Source: Bradyrhizobium algeriense (GTDB taxonomy: Bacteria; Pseudomonadota; Alphaproteobacteria; Rhizobiales; Xanthobacteraceae). Taken from it: DNA of 64,000 bases. The stretch's first letter is position 1. Every line of letters starts with the position of its first letter. This document shows, piece by piece, positions 43,454-51,591 of the stretch. Both the position numbers and the translations under genes were made by a program. The stretch covers positions 186,001 through 250,000 of the forward strand of contig NZ_PYCN01000005.1 of assembly GCF_003062295.1 (NCBI RefSeq), in the 5' to 3' direction. The notes under the pieces are model-generated. The model ran no database searches and was not told the origin of the DNA. It worked only from the letters and a program-made list of their open reading frames with translations.

Positions 43454-44311
43454 CTACCGCCCCCGCAGCGCCAGGATCTTCTCCGCAGCGCGCAGATGCG
43501 GCTTGTCGATCATCTTGCCGTCGATCTTCACGACGCCTGAAGTCGGATTGTCGTTGAACGCCTTCACGACCTTCTCCGACCAGGCGATTTCCTCGTCCGT
43601 CGGCATGAAGGCGGCATTGACGACGTCCACATGCTTGGGATGGATCACCGCCTTGGCAAGGAAACCATCCTGACGCGCAGCGATGGACTCTTCCCGAAGC
43701 GCGTCGAGGTCGTTGATGTCGGTCGCAATGGTGTCGATGGCAACTACGCCGGCGGCCGCCGCGCTGATCAGGCAGAGATCGCGCGCCAGCAGAAACGGCC
43801 CGTGGAAGCGTCCTGCTGTCTGGTTCCGCGACGCGCCGAGCGAGGCCGCAAGATCCTCGGCGCCCCACATCATGCCCCACAGCCGCGGGCTCATGTTCTC
43901 GAAGTCGAGCAGCTTGAGGACGGCCCTCGCCGTTTCCGTCGCCACCGTCACTATTCTCGTAGAGCCATGTTCGATCCCGGCGGCCGCCTCGAAGGCATCG
44001 AGATACAGCGACAGGCGGTTGACGTCGGCGGCGCCGGCGCATTTCGGCAGCACGATGCCGTCCGGCCGGCCCGGCATAACGGCCGCGAGGTCGCCAAGCG
44101 TCATGCCGGTATCGAGCGCGTTGACACGGATATAGTTTCTCTGGCTCGGGCTCCTTGCATCGAGCATCTCGCGCACCGTGCGCCGCGCACCGACCTTCTC
44201 CTCCGGAGCGATCGAATCCTCGAGGTCGAGGATCAGCGCATCGGCCGCGGTCTTCTTGGCGCTCTCGAACTTGCGCAGGCTGTCACCGGGAACAAACAGG
44301 AATGATCTCAT
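43454..44311 (-). CDS. HpcH/HpaI aldolase, citrate lyase beta-like CoA ester lyase
   Basis: 285 residues of a TIM-barrel lyase. FLFVPGDSLRKFESAKKTAA (start), DALILDLEDSIAPEEK near residue 24 (Mg ligands), YIRVNAL, DGIVLPKC near 84, ETARAVL near 125 and WGAEDLAASLG near 148 are all CitE/malyl-CoA lyase features. It probably cleaves a 3-hydroxydicarboxyl-CoA such as citramalyl- or malyl-CoA. It starts four bases after the MaoC stop and is the last gene of a five-gene minus-strand unit. Confidence 0.9.
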   Translation of the reverse strand: MRSFLFVPGDSLRKFESAKKTAADALILDLEDSIAPEEKVGARRTVREMLDARSPSQRNYIRVNALDTGMTLGDLAAVMPGRPDGIVLPKCAGAADVNRLSLYLDAFEAAAGIEHGSTRIVTVATETARAVLKLLDFENMSPRLWGMMWGAEDLAASLGASRNQTAGRFHGPFLLARDLCLISAAAAGVVAIDTIATDINDLDALREESIAARQDGFLAKAVIHPKHVDVVNAAFMPTDEEIAWSEKVVKAFNDNPTSGVVKIDGKMIDKPHLRAAEKILALRGR

Positions 44312-44315
44312 CGGC

Positions 44316-44771
44316 TCAGGCCTTCGGCTTGCAGTGCATCAGGCCGGTCCGGCGGCAACTCGCGACCACCTCGCCGCGCTGATTGGTCATGGTATGCTCG
44401 AACTCGACGATGCCCTGCGTCGGCCGCGACTTGCTTTCGCGCTTCGAGATGATCTTGGTATGCGCCTTCAGCGTGTCGCCGTGAAATACCGGCTTTGGGA
44501 ATTTGACGTCGGTCATGCCCAGATTGCCGATCGTCGTGCCTAACGTCGTATCGTAGACGCTCATGCCGATCATGATGCCGAGCGTATAGAGGCTGTTGAA
44601 CAGCCGCTGGCCGAATTCAGTATTTGCGGAGAAATGCGCATCGATATGCAGTGGCTGCGGGTTCATCGTCAGCAGGCTGAACATCGTATTGTCCATCTCG
44701 GTCACGGTCCTGGAGAATTCATGGTGAAATTCCCGGCCGACCTCGAACTCCTCGAAATACAATCCCGCCAT
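44316..44771 (-). CDS. MaoC family dehydratase
   Basis: 151 residues with a hot-dog fold: GREFHHEFSRTVTEMDN, HIDAHFSANTEFGQRL (active-site D and H of the hydratase-2 motif), LGMTDVKFPKPVFHGDTLKAHT. Family members hydrate enoyl-CoAs, including mesaconyl-CoA. The ATG overlaps the enoyl-CoA hydratase stop (TGATG at 44769-44773), so translation is coupled. Next to a CitE-type lyase this suggests hydration then cleavage of a branched dicarboxyl-CoA (inference). Confidence 0.9.
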   Translation of the reverse strand: MAGLYFEEFEVGREFHHEFSRTVTEMDNTMFSLLTMNPQPLHIDAHFSANTEFGQRLFNSLYTLGIMIGMSVYDTTLGTTIGNLGMTDVKFPKPVFHGDTLKAHTKIISKRESKSRPTQGIVEFEHTMTNQRGEVVASCRRTGLMHCKPKA

Positions 44772-45547
44772 CAGCGTCCCCTGTAGTTTGGCGTCCGCTT
44801 TTCGACGAACGCATTCAAGCCTTCCTGACAATCTTCCGTCGTTGCGACAAGCGCAAAGCTCTCGGCGGCGTTCTCGACCGAGCGGCGGAAATCGGCGTCG
44901 ACCGCCCGCATGAAGGCGTCGCGCCCGATCTTCATGACGATTGGAGATTTGGCAGCGAGCTTGCTTGCGACCTCCCGGGCGCGTTCAAGCGCGGTGCCTT
45001 TCGGCACCACCTCGCTCAGCAGTCCCATGCGAAAGGCTGTCGCGGCGTCAAAGGGTTCGCCGAGGAACAGCGGACCAAAAGCCTGGTGCTTGCCGACCAA
45101 CCGCGGTAATTGCACGAAGTGAATGGCGGGGATCAGGCCTACATCGATCTCGGGATAGCCGAAGGTACAGGCGTCGCCGGCGATGATCATGTCGCAGGAG
45201 ATCGCAATCGTCATGCCGCCGGCGCGCACCGCGCCGTCGACGGCGGCGATGGTCGGCTTGCTCATGCGATACTGGGTATCGTTGAGCGCGAAATACAGCC
45301 GTTCGAGGAATTTCTTGGTCTCGATTCCGGGCTTGCCACGGACGGTGTCCAGATCAAGCCCGGCGCAAAACACCTTGTGGGCGCTGCCGATGATGACGGC
45401 GCGCACCGCTTCGTCGTCCCTCGCCTTCGAAAGCCCCGCCAGCAGCGCATCGATCAGGTCCATGCTGAGCGCATTGACCGGCCCGCGATCGAGCATGATC
45501 TCGGCAATATTGCCCGAGATGGAATAACGAACGAGATCGGTGCTCAT
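44771..45547 (-). CDS. Enoyl-CoA hydratase/isomerase (crotonase) family protein
   Basis: 258 residues from ATG 45547. Crotonase motifs: oxyanion-hole segments AHKVFCAGLDL (near 62) and AAVDGAVRAGGMTIAISCD (near 108), then FGYPEIDVGLIP. The typical glutamates of true hydratases are not clearly present, so isomerase or hydrolase activity is possible. The first about 57 codons lie in the 447-bp direct repeat shared with 47031-47476, where a truncated second copy sits. The long N-terminal frame extension reads through the CoA-transferase remnant and is not real. Confidence 0.9.
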   Translation of the reverse strand: MSTDLVRYSISGNIAEIMLDRGPVNALSMDLIDALLAGLSKARDDEAVRAVIIGSAHKVFCAGLDLDTVRGKPGIETKKFLERLYFALNDTQYRMSKPTIAAVDGAVRAGGMTIAISCDMIIAGDACTFGYPEIDVGLIPAIHFVQLPRLVGKHQAFGPLFLGEPFDAATAFRMGLLSEVVPKGTALERAREVASKLAAKSPIVMKIGRDAFMRAVDADFRRSVENAAESFALVATTEDCQEGLNAFVEKRTPNYRGR

Positions 45548-45824
45548 GCCGTACCTCCCTTGGCCTGGCGCACCGCGCCGGCCTTGACCAGACCGTCGAT
45601 GGCGCCACGCTCGAAACCCGCTTCCAGCAGCACCCTCGTAACTGTTCTGGCCTATATCAGGCGCGGGGCACAAGTCATCCTCCGAGAGGCTCGCGATGCC
45701 CGGCGTCCGCGGTGAGTACACCGGCCCGACGCCCGGCGTCTGCTGGCAGACCGCTGCCCTGGTCGCCTCGATATGGGCGTTGTGCAGCCATTCGCCGGGA
45801 TTGAAGATCCGCGCCGCAATGAGA
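45377..45824. repeat. Direct repeat, copy A (448 bp)
   Basis: Very similar, over 90% by eye, to 47031-47476 in the same orientation. It spans the 5' end of the enoyl-CoA hydratase gene and the 3' end of a CoA-transferase gene. Copy A has the complete hydratase on its left and only a broken CoA-transferase 3' end on its right. Scattered base changes and one extra C (near 45640) distinguish it from copy B. Confidence 0.88.
45548..45824 (-). pseudogene. CoA-transferase 3' fragment (copy A)
   Basis: Corresponds to roughly the last 90 codons of the CoA-transferase at 47198-48079 (same GVGPVYSPRTPGIASF-type text), but an inserted C near 45640 shifts the frame and nothing upstream encodes the rest of the enzyme. 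The similarity stops at about 45824. 45825-45892 is AT-richer and contains no gene. Confidence 0.85.
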
Positions 45825-45892
45825 AATGCGATTCAAATTGAGGGCGCTTCAATGGCATACCAGGTCCGCTGACCGAGGCGCAGACCAAAAAA

Positions 45893-46822
45893 CTAGCGCA
45901 CGATTTTGATATCCGGGCCCTTTGGCTTGGGCAGCGCGCGCTCCTGCATTGCCACCACACATTCATATTGCGGCCATTTCGGCAACTTCTCGTCGAGATT
46001 CACTTCGCGCCATTTCGGGTGTCCGTTGACATCCAACCAGGCCTTGTTCTCGCGGATAATTTTGGCCACCTTGGCCACATTCTGGCACTGTTCGCCAGCG
46101 TAGTTGAACGTCATCAGCACGGCTTTGACCGCTACCGTTCTCACCTCGGTTTCCTGCCATTTGTATGTGCCGGCCGGGATGACTGCCGTGAGATAGCTGT
46201 CGAGGGCTTTGTCGTCCAACCCGATGAGCTGGAATTTATCGTCGACTGTTGTGTTCTCCGAAAACAGCGTCGCCGGTGCGCCGGCCACATAGAACATGGC
46301 ATCGATTTCGCCCTTGCGCAGCGAATCCAGCGCTTCCTTGCCGCCGAGAAATACCTCTTTCGAGGGCGTGATTCCCGTCTGGAAGAAAATCGTCTTTGCA
46401 GTCAGGTATGTGCCGCTTCTTTGAGGACCTATCGCAACACGTTTGCCTTGCAAGTCGTGCAGCGTTTTCAAGGAAAGATCACCGAGAACGTGGACCTCCT
46501 CCTTGTAAAGCGGATAAACGGCAGCAAGCTTGGTGGCGATAACTTTCAGTTCCTGGTCGTCAGAAATGTCGCGGATATATTCGAGCACGTCCGACTGCAC
46601 GATACCGAGTTGCACACCGCGCTTCTTGCGAACGTCGAACACGTTCTGGATAGACCCGGCCGATTCAAGAACCTGCAAGTAGACGCCGCTCGGTTCGACG
46701 ATCTTCCTGATGTCCTCGCCAATCTTGATGTAGGTGCCAGCCGCACCACCCGTGACGATTCCCATATGCGGCGGCGTCGAGACCGACATGGCAAGCATAA
46801 TGACCGAAACAAGAATCTTCAT
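45893..46822 (-). CDS. TAXI-family TRAP transporter solute receptor
   Basis: 309 residues with a short signal peptide. The TAXI hallmark is MGIVTGGAAGTYIKIGEDI at residues 20-38; GIVQSDVLEY near 73 and GKRVAIGPQRSGTYLTA near 127 follow. TAXI receptors deliver substrates to DctM-type permeases; no TRAP membrane gene is in the window. It sits alone between the two direct repeats and looks foreign to the acyl-CoA operon it interrupts. Ligand unknown. Confidence 0.85.
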   Translation of the reverse strand: MKILVSVIMLAMSVSTPPHMGIVTGGAAGTYIKIGEDIRKIVEPSGVYLQVLESAGSIQNVFDVRKKRGVQLGIVQSDVLEYIRDISDDQELKVIATKLAAVYPLYKEEVHVLGDLSLKTLHDLQGKRVAIGPQRSGTYLTAKTIFFQTGITPSKEVFLGGKEALDSLRKGEIDAMFYVAGAPATLFSENTTVDDKFQLIGLDDKALDSYLTAVIPAGTYKWQETEVRTVAVKAVLMTFNYAGEQCQNVAKVAKIIRENKAWLDVNGHPKWREVNLDEKLPKWPQYECVVAMQERALPKPKGPDIKIVR

Positions 46823-46994
46823 TACTCATTACCTCGCGTTATAACTCAAATCCGTCGGCCGGATGCAGGGGCCTGCAGAGCGACGGCTGCGTTAAGGGAG
46901 TTACTGCGATTTGAGAGGTTATACTTAAGGTAGTCTGGTAAGACAATTACGGCAAGTCTGCGGCGCAAGAGCCGGAAATCTGACTTCCGGCGAT

Positions 46995-47201
46995 CTAATG
47001 TTCGGCCTTGGCGCGGTCGATCTCGGCATCGTGTGCGCTTCCGATGACGACGGCGCGCACCGCTTCGTCGTCCCTCGCCTTCGAAAGCGCCGCCAGCAGC
47101 GCATCGATCAGGTCCATGCTGAGCGCATTGACTGGCTCGCGATCGAGCATGATCTCGGCAATATTGCCCGAGACGGAATAACGAACGAGATCGGTGCTCA
47201 T
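46995..47201 (-). pseudogene. Truncated enoyl-CoA hydratase 5' fragment (copy B)
   Basis: The first about 57 codons match the N-terminus of the hydratase at 44771-45547 (STDLVRYSVSGNIAEIMLDR, NALSMDLIDALL). At about 47031 the match ends and an unrelated 11-codon tail leads to a stop. All active-site parts are missing. Its ATG still overlaps the CoA-transferase stop (ATGA), the original operon junction. Confidence 0.88.
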
Positions 47202-47476
47202 ACCGTGCCTCCCTTGGCCTGGCGCACCGCGCCGACTTTGACCAGATCGTCGATGGCGCCACGCTCGAAGCCCGCTTCCAGCAGCACCTCGTAACTGTCC
47301 CGGCCTATATCAGGCGCGGGGCGCAAGTCATCCTCCGAAAAGCTCGCAATGCCCGGCGTCCGCGGCGAGTACACCGGCCCGACGCCCGGCGTCTGCTGGC
47401 AGACCGCTGCCCTGATCGCCTCGACATGGGCGTTGCGCAGCCATTCTCCGGGATTGAGGATCCGTTCGGCGATGAG
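47031..47476. repeat. Direct repeat, copy B (446 bp)
   Basis: Partner of 45377-45824, offset 1654 bp. Copy B has the longer CoA-transferase gene on its right and a truncated hydratase on its left, the mirror arrangement of copy A. Confidence 0.88.
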
Positions 47477-48079
47477 ATCGGCAGCATGCAACCGCGACAG
47501 CCAGGCATCCGTCGGCTGGGTCAGAAACACCTCGCGCAACTGCGGGATCAGCGCATCCACAGCGTCCGCGCGCCGGGCGAAATCGGCGAAGCGCGGATCG
47601 CGGGCGAGGTCGTCACGGCCGATGGCCGCGCACAGTCGCTTGTATTGCGGCTCGTTCACCAGCGTGACCATCATCCAGCCGTCGGCAGTCTGATACGAGC
47701 CCGCCGGCACGTTAAGCGCACGTGGCGCGCCGCCCTCCAGAATATGTTCGGCGACCTTGTGACCAAGCAAGGCGGAAGTCGATTGGCAAAGATTGACGTC
47801 GATCCAGCGCCCGGTGCCGACGGTTGCGCGCGCGAACAGCGTCGTTGCGCTGCGCTTGCCGCGGTTATAGACCGCCGACAGCGTGGTGTGGCTTCCATAG
47901 GTCGTTCCGAGGAAACGCGACCAATCGCCCTCCGGCGGCTCAACCTTGATAACGTCGGCCCCGTAGACGCCGAGCAGCATCGCGCAATAGGGCGAGGCGA
48001 TGCCCTGCCCAAAATCGAGCACCCGCAGGCCGGCATACGGCGCCTCATGCGTCGGCGATAGCTTGCGTTCGATGGCCAT
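47198..48079 (-). CDS. Class III CoA-transferase with internal deletion of the catalytic region (probably inactive)
   Basis: 293 residues, against about 400-420 for the family. The N-terminus is normal (GLRVLDFGQGIASPYCAMLL, GADVIKVEPPEGDW, YNRGKRS at 71-77), but the next residues (ATTLFARATVGTGRWIDVNL) belong about 110 residues further on in intact relatives, such as the protein at 23948-25219. The missing part carries the catalytic aspartate (D188 there). The frame is preserved across the junction. The C-terminus is normal. ATG 48079 has GGGAGAAG upstream. Likely a remnant or a catalytically dead protein. Confidence 0.85.
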   Translation of the reverse strand: MAIERKLSPTHEAPYAGLRVLDFGQGIASPYCAMLLGVYGADVIKVEPPEGDWSRFLGTTYGSHTTLSAVYNRGKRSATTLFARATVGTGRWIDVNLCQSTSALLGHKVAEHILEGGAPRALNVPAGSYQTADGWMMVTLVNEPQYKRLCAAIGRDDLARDPRFADFARRADAVDALIPQLREVFLTQPTDAWLSRLHAADLIAERILNPGEWLRNAHVEAIRAAVCQQTPGVGPVYSPRTPGIASFSEDDLRPAPDIGRDSYEVLLEAGFERGAIDDLVKVGAVRQAKGGTV

Positions 48080-48103
48080 TTCTTCTCCCGGATAGGCCGA
48101 AAG

Positions 48104-48820
48104 CTACAGCGCGAGGTAGCGCTGACGAATGTTATCGTTGGCTTTCAGCTCTTCGATCCCGGATGTGTAGACGATCTGGCCCTTGTCGATAACCGTCGCG
48201 TGGCTTGCAAGGCCAAGGCAAAAATGCATGTTCTGCTCGGCGATCAGCACCGTGGCGCCGGTGCCGCGGAGCTGCCGCAGCAATTCGCCGATCCGTTGCA
48301 CGATAATCGGCGCCAGCCCCTCGCTCGGCTCGTCCAGCAGCAACAGCGCCGGATTACCCATCAGCGTGCGCGCAATCGCCAGCATCTGCTGTTCGCCGCC
48401 CGACAGCCTTCCTGCGATCCGCTGCCGCAACGGCTCCAGCAGCGGAAACACGTCGTAAACGCGCCGGATCGGCCACTCGTCCTCGCCATCAGGCCCCTTC
48501 TTGGCGCCGATGACCAGATTGTCCTCGACCGTGTGCTCGGGAAAGATTTGGCGATCCTCCGGCACGAAGCCGAGACCGGCGCGCGCGATGTGGTGTGGCT
48601 TCAGCCCGGACACCACTTTGCCGCGCAAAGTGACTTTGCCGCGGCGTGCGGGAGCGAGCCCCATGATCGCCTTCATCGTGGTCGACTTGCCGGCGCCGTT
48701 GCGGCCGAGCAGCGCCATGGTCTCACCCTGTCGCACCGACAGGCCAACGCCAAACAATATCTGGCTGGTACCGTAATAGACGTCGAGATCCTCGACCTGC
48801 ACGACCGGTTGCGCGCTCAT
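48104..48820 (-). CDS. livF: Liv-type ABC transporter ATP-binding protein (LivF family)
   Basis: 238 residues: Walker A GRNGAGKST, LivF-type GLGFVPEDRQIFP, signature LSGGEQQMLAIAR, Walker B LLLLDEPSEGLAP. The ATG overlaps the livG stop (ATGA). Last gene of a complete five-gene transporter, followed 24 bases later by the CoA-transferase gene in the same direction. Co-transcription of importer and acyl-CoA genes is likely. Confidence 0.95.
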   Translation of the reverse strand: MSAQPVVQVEDLDVYYGTSQILFGVGLSVRQGETMALLGRNGAGKSTTMKAIMGLAPARRGKVTLRGKVVSGLKPHHIARAGLGFVPEDRQIFPEHTVEDNLVIGAKKGPDGEDEWPIRRVYDVFPLLEPLRQRIAGRLSGGEQQMLAIARTLMGNPALLLLDEPSEGLAPIIVQRIGELLRQLRGTGATVLIAEQNMHFCLGLASHATVIDKGQIVYTSGIEELKANDNIRQRYLAL

Positions 48821-49575
48821 ACCGCTGCTCCGGCGTGATGTTCGGTGCCGAGATAGGCCTCGATCACAGCCTCGTTGCGGCGGATCGCATCCGGCGTGCC
48901 GGTCGCGAGAATGCGGCCATAGCAGAGCACGACGATCTCGGGCGCGATCTTGAACACGATATCCATATCGTGCTCGATGAACACCACCGTGATCTTCTGC
49001 GTCTCCCAGAGCTCCCTCACCTTGTCGATCATCCGCCAGCGCTCCTCGGTGCCCATGCCGGCGGTCGGCTCGTCGAGCAGCAGCACCTTGGGATCGAGCA
49101 CCAGAGCGAGGGCGATATCGAGCAGCTTCTGGTCGCCATGCGACAGCGTCGCCGCGGTGCGATTGCGCTTGCCGGCAAGTCCGAGCAATTCCATCGCATG
49201 CTCAGCACGGTCGCGGGTTTCAGCCAACGGGAAGCGCCGGTGCAGCACGCTGGCGCGCCGTTGATCGGCGCAGACGGCGGCGAGCATGGTCTCCTGCACC
49301 GTCAGCGACGGAAAAATGCTGGCCACCTGAAACGCCCGCCCGATGCCGTGGCGCACGATCTCGGGCGGCGATCGCCCGGCCATGTCGACGCCATTGAGCA
49401 GGATCTGTCCGGAGTCGGGCCTCAGCGCGCCGGTGATCAGGTTGAAGAACGTGCTCTTGCCGGCGCCATTAGGGCCGATCACGGCGGTGAGCGAACCGTC
49501 GGCAAAATCGAGCGTCACATTGTCGGTCGCCTTGACGCCGCCGAACGATTTCGAAAGGGAGCGTATCTCCAGCAT
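48817..49575 (-). CDS. livG: Liv-type ABC transporter ATP-binding protein (LivG family)
   Basis: 252 residues from ATG 49575, with GGGGAAG upstream. Walker A GPNGAGKST, LivG-type GIGRAFQVASIFP, signature in TLSHGDQKLLDIALAL (LSHGxQ, normal for LivG), Walker B VLLLDEPTAGMG and switch FIEHDMD. The longer upstream frame lies within livM and is not real. Starts two bases before the livM stop end. Confidence 0.95.
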   Translation of the reverse strand: MLEIRSLSKSFGGVKATDNVTLDFADGSLTAVIGPNGAGKSTFFNLITGALRPDSGQILLNGVDMAGRSPPEIVRHGIGRAFQVASIFPSLTVQETMLAAVCADQRRASVLHRRFPLAETRDRAEHAMELLGLAGKRNRTAATLSHGDQKLLDIALALVLDPKVLLLDEPTAGMGTEERWRMIDKVRELWETQKITVVFIEHDMDIVFKIAPEIVVLCYGRILATGTPDAIRRNEAVIEAYLGTEHHAGAAV

Positions 49576-49577
49576 GG

Positions 49578-50597
49578 CTACTTCCCCGAACCTTCGCGGC
49601 GTCGCGCATACCACTCGACAACAAAATCCATCAAGCCTTTCCGCAGGCCGATGGCGAAGAACAGGATCACGATCCCGAGCACGATGCCGTGATAGTCGGT
49701 CCAACGAGTAACGGTATCGTTGAGGATCAGGAGCAGCACGGTGCCGACCATCGGCCCCAGAAATGTAGTCACGCCGCCGAGCATGTTGATGAAGATGCCC
49801 TCGCCCGAAATGGTCCAATAGGCGAATTCCGGATAGGCTCCGGAGACGAACAGCGCCATGATGACACCGCCGGTGGAGGCAAACATCGCCGCCAGCACGA
49901 AGATCGTGAGTTTTGCGCGCCAGACATCGATGCCGACGAAGCTGGCGCGGCTGGCGTTATCGCGGATCATCCGCAAGGTATAGCCGAACGGCGATTGCGC
50001 GATCTGACGCATCAGTAGAAGCCCGATCACCAGCAGTGCGCAGCTTGTGATGTACAAATGCACATGATTCGACAAATCGATACCGAAAAAGGCCGGACGC
50101 GGAATGCCACCGCGCAATCCCTGATCGCCGCCGGTCAGCGATACCCAAGACAGGATGGTCGAGTGGATCAGCATCTGGAACGCCAGCGTCACGAAGGCGA
50201 AATAGATTTCCTTCAGTCGCACGCAGATGGCGCCAATGACAAGGGCGACGACAAACGTGATCACCAACGTTGCGACGAAAGCCACAGGGATGGGAACACC
50301 GGTCTTCTGCATCATCAACCCGAAGCCGTAGGCGCCAAGGCCAAAGAACATGCCATGGCCGAACGATGTCAGGCCGGTGTAACCGACCAGAAGGTTGAGC
50401 GACGTGGCGAACAGCCCATAGGCCGCGCAGCGGATCACGAAGTCGAGCAGCAATTTACTGCTGAAGACCATCGGCAACAGCGCAAGCACGACAAAGACCG
50501 CAAGTGCAATCAGGGCATCCCGATTACGGCGCGGCTTTGCTTCGGTGTGGGGCACATCGAGTGCCGGCGCCCCCTGTTCGGCCTGCAGCTCGGTCAT
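49578..50597 (-). CDS. livM: Liv-type ABC transporter permease (LivM family)
   Basis: 339 residues, about nine helices after a cytoplasmic N-terminal tail of about 28. LivM loop VGYTGLTSFGHGMFFGLGAY near 72 and cytoplasmic SPFGYTLRMIRDNASRASFVG near 205. Its start overlaps the livH stop (ATGA at 50594-50597). Confidence 0.95.
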   Translation of the reverse strand: MTELQAEQGAPALDVPHTEAKPRRNRDALIALAVFVVLALLPMVFSSKLLLDFVIRCAAYGLFATSLNLLVGYTGLTSFGHGMFFGLGAYGFGLMMQKTGVPIPVAFVATLVITFVVALVIGAICVRLKEIYFAFVTLAFQMLIHSTILSWVSLTGGDQGLRGGIPRPAFFGIDLSNHVHLYITSCALLVIGLLLMRQIAQSPFGYTLRMIRDNASRASFVGIDVWRAKLTIFVLAAMFASTGGVIMALFVSGAYPEFAYWTISGEGIFINMLGGVTTFLGPMVGTVLLLILNDTVTRWTDYHGIVLGIVILFFAIGLRKGLMDFVVEWYARRREGSGK

Positions 50598-51505
50598 GCG
50601 ACCTCCTTGCCGAACAGGCCGGTGGGCCGGGACACCAGCACGATCACCATGAACAGGTACATCAGGCCTTCCGTGAACAAGGGAAAGCCGAGCGATCCGA
50701 ACGAGCGGATCATGCCGATCAGGATCGCGCCGATCAGCGCCCCCAGGATCGAGCCCATGCCGCCGATCACAGTGACGATGAAGGATTCGATCAGGACGGA
50801 AAATCCCATGCCCGGCGTCAGCGAACGCACCGGTGCGGCAAGCGCGCCAGCAAGGCCTGCCAGCATGCCGCCCAACGCAAACACCCCGCCATAAATCAGG
50901 CCGGTGTTGATGCCGAGCGCAGACACCATGCCCGGATTATGCGCGGCCGCCCGGATCACCTTGCCAATTCGCGTGCGGGCAAGGCCGAGCCCGAGGATCA
51001 CGGCAGCGACCAGCGCAACGCCGATCAGGAGCAAATAATACGGCGGCACCACGCCGCCGGCGATGAACAGCGGCGCCACCTGGAACGCCGCCGGCATACC
51101 CATCGACTTGAATTCCGGCCCCCAGATCATCCGCACCACGTCATCGAAGATCAGCACAAAGGCGTAGCAGACGAGCAACTGCATCAGCACGTCGGAGCCG
51201 TAGACCCGGCTCATGAACACGCGCTCGAAGATCAGGCCAAGCAAGGCCGTGCCGGCCGCCCCGCACAGCATCGCCAGCGCAAAGCTGCCGGTGTATTGGT
51301 AGGCCGTCATCGCGAAATAGGCGCCGAACATATAGAAGGCACCGTGGCTGAAGTTCACCACCTTGAGCACGCCGAAGATCAGCGTCAGCCCGACGGCGAC
51401 CAGGAACAGCAACATGCCGATGATGAAGCCGCTGGTGGTTTGCGTCACCAGGCAGGCAGAACTGGCGAGACAGCCGGTAAGCGCGTCGAGATCCAAGGGA
51501 AACAT
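50594..51505 (-). CDS. livH: Liv-type ABC transporter permease (LivH family)
   Basis: 303 residues, eight or so helices. LivH features: VGLTLIFGVLKVVNFSHGAF near residue 37 and GLARTRIGKVIRAAAHNPGM near 175. The short gap to the receptor gene (86 bases) suggests one operon livKHMGF. Confidence 0.95.
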   Translation of the reverse strand: MFPLDLDALTGCLASSACLVTQTTSGFIIGMLLFLVAVGLTLIFGVLKVVNFSHGAFYMFGAYFAMTAYQYTGSFALAMLCGAAGTALLGLIFERVFMSRVYGSDVLMQLLVCYAFVLIFDDVVRMIWGPEFKSMGMPAAFQVAPLFIAGGVVPPYYLLLIGVALVAAVILGLGLARTRIGKVIRAAAHNPGMVSALGINTGLIYGGVFALGGMLAGLAGALAAPVRSLTPGMGFSVLIESFIVTVIGGMGSILGALIGAILIGMIRSFGSLGFPLFTEGLMYLFMVIVLVSRPTGLFGKEVA

Positions 51506-51591
51506 CCATTGCAGCGTGCCAACAGGGGCGCGCGAGAAACACTCGGCAGCAAGCAGAGGCGGCTACACCGCCTCCGCTCTTCGCCAGTCGA

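Noticed and set aside
45652..45966. Minus-strand 104-codon ORF across the CoA-transferase remnant
   Set aside because: It is an out-of-frame shadow of the pseudogene and the end of the TAXI gene.
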